Part shown: piece by piece, positions 1 to 5,618 of the stretch
Layout: each line of letters opens with the position of its first letter
Position numbering within the stretch: position 1 is the stretch's first letter
From: Candidatus Latescibacterota bacterium
GTDB taxonomy: Bacteria > Latescibacterota > UBA2968 > GCA-2709665
Assembly: GCA_030746455.1 (NCBI GenBank)
Contig: JASLMQ010000493.1
Location: forward strand, 1-5,618
DNA: 5,618 nt
Reading direction: 5' to 3'
The notes under the pieces: generated by a model
Seen by the model: only the letters and a program-made list of their open reading frames with translations
Database searches by the model: none
Told to the model about the DNA's origin: nothing
Position numbers and translations under genes: made by a program

Positions 1-910
1 CTGACATGCCTTCGGGCGAACGGTCCTCCGGGTGGATCGGCACATGGTCAGGCATGATCATGTAGGGATAGCCAGCATCACGGAGGGTCCGGGCCAGCCG
101 GATCATATCCACGTCCCCCTCATCGGGCCACACCTCCTGGAAGCTGTGCAGCCCGCCCCGGATATTGCGGAAGTGGATGTTGAAGATCTTCTTGCATTCC
201 CCGAAGTACCGGACGATGTCGTAGAGCTCGGACCCAGGGTCCTCCAGGCCCTCTGACGCCGTCCCACAGCAGAAGTTGAAGCCGTGGTAGGGACTTTCCA
301 CCAGTTCGGAGAAGCGTTTCAACCCCTCGAACAGGGGGTAGTTCCAACGCTCGACTCCCCGAAGAATCGGGGCCGGCGGATCGTTCAGGTGGCAGGCGAA
401 CTGCACCCGGTTGGCCTCGGCCACGGGAATCACCCGCTCCAGGAAGTACCCCGCCCGCTCGAATACCTCCTCGCGGCTGACATGTCCCGCCTCGCCGATA
501 CTCTCGTTGTCGTATTCCTCGAGCCTGAAAGTGCTGTACGTCGTACCGCCCCGGCCCGGGGTCCGATCGGTGCGCGCGAACCCTCCAACGTAGAAGTTGT
601 AGTTGACCCCGCGCAGGCCCGCCTCGCCTGCGTTCTCGATTGCGCGACAGACGTCGGCGATGTCACGATCCCGCTCGGGATCTTGCGCCAGGGTGATGCT
701 TCTGGGTATCCCGATGTGGATCATGTCCAGGCTGACACCCTCGACCGCCGCCGCTTCGCGGTGGCGGAGCAGCGTCTCCGTCTCCGTGTCCTCCACCCTC
801 GCATCCATGTGCTTCACGCCGTGGCGTGCGAGGAACTGCAGCTCGTGCTTCGATGTACCGATTCCCTGCACCCCAACGTGCATGTCAGCTCGACTCATGT
901 CGGTTTCCAA
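1..910 (-). CDS. uxuA: UxuA-like mannonate dehydratase, 3' end cut by window edge
   Basis: UxuA family enzymes (EC 4.2.1.8) are cytoplasmic metal-dependent TIM-barrel dehydratases that convert D-mannonate to 2-keto-3-deoxy-D-gluconate in hexuronate breakdown. My own reading of the minus strand gives 303 codons without a stop, running off the left edge; the C-terminal part is missing. Numbering from the TTG at 910, family landmarks are NYNF (103-106), ACH plus DPP (172-179), NFCCGT (212-217), KIFNIHFRN (241-249), FQEV (257-260), DEGDVDM (263-269) and MPDH (286-289). Probable metal ligands His174, Cys214, His246 and Asp288 are all present, as is His289. Oddity: the usual CHPDDPP reads CHLNDPP. 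Three in-frame starts are possible: ATG 928, TTG 910 and ATG 898. I prefer TTG 910 because AAGGAG lies 8 bases upstream of it. It follows the phosphatase gene after about 131 bases. It could instead be a related sugar-acid dehydratase or a TIM-barrel isomerase; family placement is firm, exact substrate is not. Confidence 0.85.
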   Translation of the reverse strand, partial: METDMSRADMHVGVQGIGTSKHELQFLARHGVKHMDARVEDTETETLLRHREAAAVEGVSLDMIHIGIPRSITLAQDPERDRDIADVCRAIENAGEAGLRGVNYNFYVGGFARTDRTPGRGGTTYSTFRLEEYDNESIGEAGHVSREEVFERAGYFLERVIPVAEANRVQFACHLNDPPAPILRGVERWNYPLFEGLKRFSELVESPYHGFNFCCGTASEGLEDPGSELYDIVRYFGECKKIFNIHFRNIRGGLHSFQEVWPDEGDVDMIRLARTLRDAGYPYMIMPDHVPIHPEDRSPEGMS

Positions 911-918
911 CGCCAGTT

Positions 919-924
919 CTCCTT
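919..924 (-). promoter_or_regulatory. Ribosome binding site deciding the dehydratase start
   Basis: On the minus strand AAGGAG occupies 924-919. It is 8 bases from the in-frame TTG at 910 and 20 bases from the ATG at 898, and it overlaps the second to fourth codons of the ATG-928 reading. Spacing therefore favours TTG 910. The ATG at 928 has only a weak GGACC upstream, and the ATG at 898 only a GGAAA. An in-frame TGA at 940-938 limits the open frame upstream. Confidence 0.5.
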
Positions 925-954
925 TCATGGTGGTCCATCAGGTATGAAACCCGA

Positions 955-969
955 CGCCGCCTGGCGGCG
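955..969. repeat. Perfect 7-1-7 GC inverted repeat in the phosphatase-dehydratase gap
   Basis: CGCCGCC and GGCGGCG flank a single central base, so RNA from either strand could form a short GC hairpin (5-6 paired bases around a small loop). On the minus strand it lies in the leader, about 45 bases upstream of the preferred dehydratase start. The sequence after it has only three Ts (GGGTTTC), so it is not a convincing intrinsic terminator. The rest of the 911-1041 gap holds a tandem 8-mer at 1023-1038 (GGTCTGCC twice) and no recognisable promoter. Confidence 0.4.
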
Positions 970-1041
970 GTCTTGCTCAGGCGGCCACCAGAAACCATCC
1001 GAGGGCTGGAACGGTCCCCCCTGGTCTGCCGGTCTGCCGAT

Positions 1042-1665
1042 TCATACTCCTGGATTCAGTTCACTGATGGTCCACAGATGCTGACCTGGGGTATACCGCG
1101 TCCGAACGAATCCAGTATCGCCCAGAGCAAACCTGACGCCCTGGCCCCACACGGCAGGCTGGGCACCCACAACGCAACATAGCACGGCACTCAGTACGCC
1201 ACCGTGAGAGACAACCAGGTATTGCCCCGGGCCGCGTCGGATCACCCTCTCCAGGGCTCGCGCTGCCCGGCAGTGGAGTGCCCACACGCTCTCGCCCGCA
1301 TTGGCACTCACAATCATCGGTTCGAAGGGGTTATGAAAATCGGGCATCGGGTACTTCTCTAGCGCTTCTTCGTGGGACATGCCAGCCACCGGACCGTTGT
1401 CCATCTCCATCCAATCGGCGTCGATCTCAACGTCCACGTCAAGGATCTCACCGACGATCTCAGCCGTCTCTGACGCGCGCACCAGTGAGCTGGCAACGAT
1501 GGCATCGAAGCCCATTCCCCTGGTCTTCAGTTCCTCTCCCCGTGCTCTCGCCTGATCGCGACCGGTCTCGGTAAGCGGCGAATCATACCGCCCTTCGATC
1601 ACGTTCTCGTCGTCTGCGCGCGAGCGGCCGTGCCACATGAAGGTGATCTCGATGTCGCTGCTCAC
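1042..1665 (-). CDS. Histidine phosphatase family protein with WHG in place of RHG
   Basis: A 207-residue cytoplasmic protein of the histidine phosphatase superfamily, branch 1 (phosphoglycerate mutase/GpmB/CobC-like), whose members remove or transfer phosphate through a phospho-histidine. The family layout is clear: signature segment TFMWHGRS (8-15), SPLTETGRDQA (29-39), SSLVRASETA (59-68) with the second arginine at 63, the acidic residue region DWMEM (84-88, Glu87), and VVSHGG (151-156) with His154. Nucleophile His12 is present, but the arginine normally before it is Trp11 (codon TGG at 1635-1633, one C-to-T step from CGG). No signal peptide or membrane segment is visible. Length fits the family (about 200). 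The start is GTG at 1665 with a strong GGAGGAG 6 bases upstream. The substrate is not predictable; it may be a sugar phosphate, given the neighbours, or the protein may have lost activity. Confidence 0.88.
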   Translation of the reverse strand: MSSDIEITFMWHGRSRADDENVIEGRYDSPLTETGRDQARARGEELKTRGMGFDAIVASSLVRASETAEIVGEILDVDVEIDADWMEMDNGPVAGMSHEEALEKYPMPDFHNPFEPMIVSANAGESVWALHCRAARALERVIRRGPGQYLVVSHGGVLSAVLCCVVGAQPAVWGQGVRFALGDTGFVRTRYTPGQHLWTISELNPGV

Positions 1666-1671
1666 ATATGA

Positions 1672-1678
1672 CTCCTCC
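1672..1678 (-). promoter_or_regulatory. Strong ribosome binding site of the phosphatase gene
   Basis: GGAGGAG at 1678-1672 on the minus strand lies 6 bases before the GTG at 1665, the best ribosome binding site in the window. It fixes the GTG start. It also overlaps one arm of the inverted repeat at 1674-1707, so it could be partly masked in the mRNA. Confidence 0.75.
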
Positions 1679-1707
1679 GATTAGCCTAAATCCGACGAAA
1701 TCGGGGG
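1674..1707 (-). promoter_or_regulatory. Possible hairpin overlapping the phosphatase ribosome binding site
   Basis: On the minus strand CCGATT (1704-1699) can pair with AATCGG (1682-1677). After one mismatch, two further G-C pairs join 1707-1706 to 1675-1674. The loop is 16 bases. The 3' arm contains the first part of the GGAGGAG site, so folding would compete with ribosome binding. There is no riboswitch-like conserved core that I recognise, and a stem of this size may be chance in GC-rich DNA. Confidence 0.3.
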
Positions 1708-1727
1708 GTGCGAGTGGCGCGAAGCGG

Positions 1728-1767
1728 CTGGGTACCCAGGTTCCGCCTCGGGCCCAGGCCTGGATCC
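1728..1767. repeat. Palindrome cluster in the hydrolase-phosphatase gap
   Basis: Three perfect palindromes fall within 40 bases: CTGGGTACCCAG (1728-1739), CCAGGCCTGG (1754-1763) and GGATCC (1762-1767), and CCTGGG-type words recur between them. On the minus strand the CCTGGGCCC and CCTGGGTACCC words resemble each other. The cluster lies about 65-100 bases upstream of the phosphatase start. It could be part of a dispersed intergenic repeat or a binding site; no T-run makes it a terminator. Confidence 0.4.
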
Positions 1768-1823
1768 TTCGTGCCTCCCTTTGTGAGCCAACGCCCGGGC
1801 CTTCCTCCACCTGGATATGCCCT

Positions 1824-1850
1824 TCTTTCGTGTCTTTCGTGTCTTTCGTG
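1824..1850. repeat. Three perfect tandem copies of a 9-mer (TCTTTCGTG)
   Basis: TCTTTCGTG is repeated exactly at 1824-1832, 1833-1841 and 1842-1850; the minus strand reads CACGAAAGA three times. It lies 65-91 bases beyond the hydrolase stop codon, in the 249-base gap at 1666-1914. From memory, similar CACGAAAGA tandem motifs recur in non-coding DNA of Planctomycetes, Verrucomicrobia and other environmental genomes, where spurious KDTKDTK peptides get annotated. The frame that would encode such a peptide here overlaps the hydrolase gene and has no ribosome binding site I would trust, so I treat this as non-coding. Confidence 0.75.
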
Positions 1851-1914
1851 GTGACCGGGTCCTGTCGAATCAAGGTTAGTCGAGACCAGCCAGATGGCCC
1901 CCATCGTCTCCACC

Positions 1915-4113
1915 TCAATGCTCCGCGGCGATAATGCCGTACTGTCCGATGTTCTCGAGCTTCGCGTCCAGGTAGCCGTCGGTCAGGGTTGCATCCACAT
2001 CGGCGCCCGTGGAAACGTCCCACACCCTTCGAGGCGCGTCGCCCCCGAGCCACCGCCACCGGATGTCCACCTTCGGGATGTCCGGGACGTAGCTGAACTG
2101 GCGTCCGATTCGCGGCCACAGCTGCGGCAGGCCTTCTACCCGCTCACCCGTGTGATTGATCAGGAAGAGCACCTGCACGCCGGGCTTCTCGTTCGGAACG
2201 GCGAACAACTGCTCCGGCCCGACCACCTCTAGTGGCCGGCCTTCCGGACAGAGCCAGTCCACAATCCCGCCCAGCAGATCCCGGATCATCGGCATTCGGT
2301 ACTCGAAATGCAGCTCCTCGAGTGGGGCCGCCAGGTACACGACCCGACCGTCACCGACCTCACGGCAGGTCACGGCCGGCCAGAGACGCTCGCCCTCCCG
2401 ACCGCCCCACACCACGTGCGCCAGCACGTCGGTCGCGGGCCGCGGCTCGACGAGCTCGAACCGGTTGATCGGCCAGATCTCATCCGACGTGGCCTGCATC
2501 AGCCACCCATCGCTCACCGACCGGCCGTACACGTCGAAGGGCCCCGAGTGGCAGAAATGCCGGTGATGGTCCTCCAGACGCTCGGGTCCGCACTCGACGC
2601 GGTCGACGCCCAGCAGGTCCGCCATCTCGAAGTTGCCGCGGAGATCGTCTGACCGAGGGCCATAGAGGCTTGTTCGATAGGTCACCAGGAGTCGACCCCC
2701 GCCCTGGACATATGCCGTCACCGCCCGGATCTCCTCCGGCGTCAGGTACCCGATGTTCGGCAGGACCAGCAGTGGGAATCGCCTGAGCATCCCCAGATCA
2801 GAAAGGTGTCGCTCCTCGATCAGATGGACCGGCAGGTGGTTAGCGGTCATCGAGGAGAAGGCACCCCTGATGCATCGCCTCTGCGACGGGGTGGGCACGG
2901 GCAGGCCACCGATCTCGTCGGGCGGGCGGTCGCGAATCTCCAACGGCTCGACACGGAACCGCAGCTGATCCAGCGTGTGGTAGACCCGCGCCGGCAGCAC
3001 AAGGGGCACGGCCGAGAAGCGGGTGGGATGGAGGCCGTCGAACAGCGGCTCGTTCGCCTCGAGCGTCGCGAAGAGGTCTCGCAGCTCGGGGAGGTCCCTT
3101 CCGGACCGGTCCAGAACGAAGTTGACCCCGCAGGCCACGTTGATGGCTCCGCCGCACGCGAAGCTGGCCACACCCTCCTCCACCAGCTCACGCGTAAAGA
3201 ACTGCACCCGCGACCACGGCGTGAGACTGCCGACGTACTGCCAGATGGCCTGACCCGACGTCTCACCGAGGCTCGCGGCCTCCAGCCGGTGGATGAAGTC
3301 GCCTCCCGCCTCGTACAGCAGACCATCGTGGACATCCATCACCCGTCGCTCCGGCCACCGCTCCGGGGCGGTACCGTGGGTCACCACCACGATGTCCCGG
3401 GTCTTGCGAATCCATTCGACCAGTTCGATCAGCACGTCCCCCACGATCTGCCCGTACTCCAGGCTCCATCGCTCCAGGATCTCCTGCTCCTCGAGGGGCA
3501 GGCTGTGTGGATCCGGGGCGTACGGCATCGGACGGCCGAATTGCTGCTGGAACTTCTCGAGGCAACGCTCGCAGTAGCACAGGCAGGACCGGGAGGTCGG
3601 GTGCGAGTGGTACGGCGTCGCCGAGTCCGTATAGAACCCGTCGATGGCGTGGTCGGTCACCAGCTGCTTGACGAATCCGATGATGGCCTGGCGGTACGGG
3701 GAGTTGAAGCAGACTGGTCGATGTGCGCCGCCGCCGTGATGCGGGCGTCCCCCCGCCTCGGTGTCGGGAGCCGGCCGATAGAGCCACTCCGGATGATGCT
3801 GGAGGATGTTGTCATCCGGCAGGATGTGACCGAGGGGCACATACGTGACCACCCGGATGCCGTGAGCGTGCGCCTCGTCCAGCACCTCCTGGACCAGGTC
3901 CCGATCCCCCAACTGCGGGTGCGCTGGCCAGAACGGGTTGGGGAAAGCGGCCCACTTGCCGGCGCTGCCGAAGCGGATGGCATTGGCGTGGTAGCTTCGC
4001 GCCACATCGACAAGCCGCTTCGCATCGAAGGCGAGATCCGGCCAGAAGGGCGGGTGATAGTTGTCCATCAGGAAGATGCGCGCCCGTCGAACCCATTCGT
4101 GGTCGACCTTCAT
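1915..4113 (-). CDS. GHL6/GH42-like hypothetical glycoside hydrolase with trimerisation domain
   Basis: A 732-residue protein resembling the hypothetical glycoside hydrolase 6 group (GHL6) joined to a beta-galactosidase trimerisation-type (glutaminase-like) domain. Residues about 10-350 look like a TIM barrel: HANAIRFG (42-49), HGIRVVTYVPLGH (84-96), CFNSPYRQ (135-142), DGFYTD (158-163) and CLCYCERC (177-184), with YEAGGDF at 267-273. Asp163 and Glu268 are the most plausible catalytic acids, by analogy with related barrels. Residues about 410-625 fit the trimerisation fold: PLLVLPNIGYLTPEE (447-461) and YVQGGGRLLVTY (468-479). A beta-rich tail follows to 732, ending in a short IGQYGIIAAE strand. 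No signal peptide is evident, so it is probably cytoplasmic and would act on imported sugars or oligosaccharides. The ATG at 4113 has GAGG 7 bases upstream. It follows the permease by 43 bases. The substrate is unknown; GHL6 members are largely uncharacterised. Confidence 0.85.
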   Translation of the reverse strand: MKVDHEWVRRARIFLMDNYHPPFWPDLAFDAKRLVDVARSYHANAIRFGSAGKWAAFPNPFWPAHPQLGDRDLVQEVLDEAHAHGIRVVTYVPLGHILPDDNILQHHPEWLYRPAPDTEAGGRPHHGGGAHRPVCFNSPYRQAIIGFVKQLVTDHAIDGFYTDSATPYHSHPTSRSCLCYCERCLEKFQQQFGRPMPYAPDPHSLPLEEQEILERWSLEYGQIVGDVLIELVEWIRKTRDIVVVTHGTAPERWPERRVMDVHDGLLYEAGGDFIHRLEAASLGETSGQAIWQYVGSLTPWSRVQFFTRELVEEGVASFACGGAINVACGVNFVLDRSGRDLPELRDLFATLEANEPLFDGLHPTRFSAVPLVLPARVYHTLDQLRFRVEPLEIRDRPPDEIGGLPVPTPSQRRCIRGAFSSMTANHLPVHLIEERHLSDLGMLRRFPLLVLPNIGYLTPEEIRAVTAYVQGGGRLLVTYRTSLYGPRSDDLRGNFEMADLLGVDRVECGPERLEDHHRHFCHSGPFDVYGRSVSDGWLMQATSDEIWPINRFELVEPRPATDVLAHVVWGGREGERLWPAVTCREVGDGRVVYLAAPLEELHFEYRMPMIRDLLGGIVDWLCPEGRPLEVVGPEQLFAVPNEKPGVQVLFLINHTGERVEGLPQLWPRIGRQFSYVPDIPKVDIRWRWLGGDAPRRVWDVSTGADVDATLTDGYLDAKLENIGQYGIIAAEH

Positions 4114-4120
4114 AGGATCA

Positions 4121-4124
4121 CCTC
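4121..4124 (-). promoter_or_regulatory. Ribosome binding site of the hydrolase gene
   Basis: GAGG at 4124-4121 on the minus strand (within GATGAGGTGATC) is 7 bases before the ATG at 4113 and supports that start. It lies inside the 43-base gap after the permease stop. The gap shows no terminator, which fits co-transcription of permease and hydrolase. Confidence 0.6.
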
Positions 4125-4156
4125 ATCGTGGCCCGGCAGATAAGAATCCGGGTTCA

Positions 4157-5618
4157 TCACTCTTCCCGCAACGCGGGCAGAAGGGGGCGCCGTAAGGCCC
4201 GAGCGGCGGCCAGATGGATCCAGAGGCCCCCGTTGGCCAACACCAGAATGAAGAGCACCAGGAGCGTTGAGGCAGGGATTTCCGCACCGGGAGCGATCAG
4301 CGTGGGATAGGTCGCCACGAGGGCGGAGGCCACACCCAGGGCCGTACCGGCCAGCAACAGGACCATGAATTCCCATCGGATCATCTTGCGAAGCATCCCG
4401 CGGCTGTATCCCACGGCACGCAACAGCGCCAGCTCGCCCTGTCGCTCCTGTATGCTTCGCATGACCATGATCCCGATGCCGATGCTGCCCAGGAGAACGC
4501 CGAAGCCTCCGAGAATAAAGAAAATGGAAAGGTAGGTGTTCTCAACCTGGTTGAACTGGTCCAGCCTCTCGGATGCTGGCACCAGCTCGAACCCCCAGTC
4601 CTGCAGGGCCCAGGATATGTCGCGCGAAATCTCCTCGAGGGAATCCATGGGTGCGTCTATCAGGAAGAGGCGATAGCCGCTCAGAGAGGGGTACTTCTCG
4701 ATCAGGTGATCCTCGGAAACGATAAGGTTGCCCTGGAACACCGAGTTCGCGAGCCCCGCAACCAGCCGGACCCCAAAGGACCTGCCCTGCTCATCGGTGT
4801 AGACCAGGGTATCGCCGACGCTTCTGCCCAGACCCCACTGAATCACCGTCATGTCGGCCACGGCAGGAACCACGGATCCGGAATCCTGACTCAGGATACC
4901 CCAGGGATTCTCGGGATCGGCCTCAGCGATCGTCCTGGCGAACGTGAACGCCTCGCGCCTGACCAGCTCCTCCGGATCGACCCCCAGCAGCTGCGGATTG
5001 GACACCCGGTTCAGGTTCAGACAGCTGGCATCGTCCCCTTCCTTTACCCGGAGCTGCACGAACCGGGTCCCGCCGAGGCCCTGTGCCTCCAAGCCATAGT
5101 CCTCTCGGACGTCCCACTGGTTCAGATCGTGGATCACCGGCACCGCGCTCTCACCGTACAGCGCGAATCCCCCGGTTCCCGAATCCCTCTTGCTGGCCCC
5201 CACGGTCGCGCTCTTGCGGTTCGCTCCGACCGTGAAAACGAGGAAAAGCCCGCAGGCAAGAAGCCCGGCTATGGTGAGGCTGCGAAGACGTCGACGCCCG
5301 AGGCCGTGCACACCGATACGGAATAGGCTCGGCTCGCCGAGACCCAGGACCTTTCGGGAGGAATGGACAAGCAGGCCCACAACCGCCAGCCCTCCTACGA
5401 GTACCAGAGTGCCCGCCGAGAAATAGGCGGCCAGGATCCCGCGATCCTCCCCGACGGGATAGAGCAGGAGGAGTAGAACCACGCCGACCAGGCTCACCGC
5501 AGCCACGGCCACGCCGAGCTTGGGCACGCCTGGGGGCAGGGGCGAAACCTGGGTGATCCCCCTCTGAAGGTCGGTGATCGGTTGCCGGGTCTGCCTGCGT
5601 ATCACCAGCCAGACCACG
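4157..5618 (-). CDS. FtsX/MacB-type ABC transporter permease, 5' end cut by window edge
   Basis: The C-terminal 486 or so residues of a duplicated FtsX-like inner-membrane permease; the frame is open to the right edge, and the GTG at 5617 is probably an internal valine rather than the start. Numbering from that codon: an arginine-rich linker typical of the end of the first FtsX half (7-20), membrane segments near 33-53, 60-86 and 112-132, a large extracytoplasmic domain (about 133-360), then membrane segments near 361-386, 416-437 and 450-470. The second FtsX domain has its cytoplasmic coupling stretch ERQGELALLRAVGYSR (391-406). The extracytoplasmic part has MacB-like features such as PAVADMTVIQWGLGRSVGDT (251-270), and ASCLNLNRVSNPQLLGVDP (198-216). 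Such permeases work with a separate ATPase in lipoprotein release, efflux or envelope remodelling, not typical sugar import. The ATPase gene would be expected upstream, outside the window. The C-terminus is short and charged. Confidence 0.85.
   Translation of the reverse strand, partial: VVWLVIRRQTRQPITDLQRGITQVSPLPPGVPKLGVAVAAVSLVGVVLLLLLYPVGEDRGILAAYFSAGTLVLVGGLAVVGLLVHSSRKVLGLGEPSLFRIGVHGLGRRRLRSLTIAGLLACGLFLVFTVGANRKSATVGASKRDSGTGGFALYGESAVPVIHDLNQWDVREDYGLEAQGLGGTRFVQLRVKEGDDASCLNLNRVSNPQLLGVDPEELVRREAFTFARTIAEADPENPWGILSQDSGSVVPAVADMTVIQWGLGRSVGDTLVYTDEQGRSFGVRLVAGLANSVFQGNLIVSEDHLIEKYPSLSGYRLFLIDAPMDSLEEISRDISWALQDWGFELVPASERLDQFNQVENTYLSIFFILGGFGVLLGSIGIGIMVMRSIQERQGELALLRAVGYSRGMLRKMIRWEFMVLLLAGTALGVASALVATYPTLIAPGAEIPASTLLVLFILVLANGGLWIHLAAARALRRPLLPALREE

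Noticed and set aside
955..969. Intrinsic terminator after the phosphatase gene
   Set aside because: The hairpin is GC-rich, but no T-run follows on the minus strand.
1023..1038. Tandem 8-mer GGTCTGCC twice
   Set aside because: Only two short copies; easily chance in GC-rich DNA.
977..1045. 22-codon minus-strand frame whose ATG overlaps the phosphatase stop (ATGA)
   Set aside because: AGGAG sits only one base before the ATG, too close to act normally, and the peptide has no recognisable features; it could at most be a leader peptide.
284..1084. Plus-strand open frame of 266 codons
   Set aside because: It runs antisense to the UxuA-like gene, crosses its start and the intergenic gap, and shows no family motif.
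1824..1850. CRISPR array
   Set aside because: The units are 9 bases long, adjoin directly without spacers, and no cas gene is present.
1583..2119. Minus-strand open frame of 178 codons covering the intergenic gap
   Set aside because: It overlaps the hydrolase 3' end and phosphatase 5' end out of frame, is of low complexity, and contains the KDTKDTK product of the tandem repeat.
2806..4143. Long plus-strand open frame of 445 codons opposite the hydrolase gene
   Set aside because: It lies almost wholly antisense to a well-supported gene, has no recognisable domain, and its composition (rich in Arg, Val, Gly) fits a GC-rich shadow frame.
4706..5326. Plus-strand open frame of 206 codons opposite the permease
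   Set aside because: Antisense to clear membrane and extracytoplasmic coding sequence; no motif or ribosome binding site convinced me.

Overview
The window is GC-rich (roughly 60% or more by eye). All recognisable genes lie on the minus strand, so transcription runs from the right edge to the left. In that order they are: the C-terminal part of an FtsX/MacB-type ABC transporter permease (cut by the right edge); a 732-residue GHL6/GH42-like hypothetical glycoside hydrolase with a beta-galactosidase-type trimerisation domain; a 207-residue histidine phosphatase; and an UxuA-like mannonate dehydratase (cut by the left edge). Gaps between them are 43, 249 and about 131 bases. No plus-strand gene is supported; the long plus-strand open frames are GC-rich shadows of the minus-strand genes.

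Taxonomy cannot be fixed from four genes. Three features suggest an environmental Gram-negative-type bacterium of the Planctomycetes/Verrucomicrobia/Poribacteria/Latescibacteria kind: high GC, a GHL6 hydrolase beside a divergent UxuA, and a non-coding tandem repeat of a CACGAAAGA-type 9-mer. This is inference. Such lineages often carry large saccharolytic clusters.

The hydrolase would release or process a sugar, and the dehydratase would convert D-mannonate to 2-keto-3-deoxy-D-gluconate in hexuronate catabolism. The phosphatase could act on a phosphorylated intermediate or be unrelated. The permease belongs to a family that exports or extracts substrates rather than importing sugars, so its link to the pathway is uncertain. 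The 43-base gap supports permease-hydrolase co-transcription. The 249-base gap, which carries repeats and palindromes, may separate transcription units.

Most interesting points: the phosphatase has WHG where the family has RHG at its catalytic signature; the dehydratase has a divergent segment next to a metal-binding histidine and probably starts at TTG; and the 249-base gap combines a perfect triple 9-mer, a palindrome cluster and a possible hairpin over the phosphatase ribosome binding site. I see no CRISPR array, RNA gene, transposase or classic defence system.
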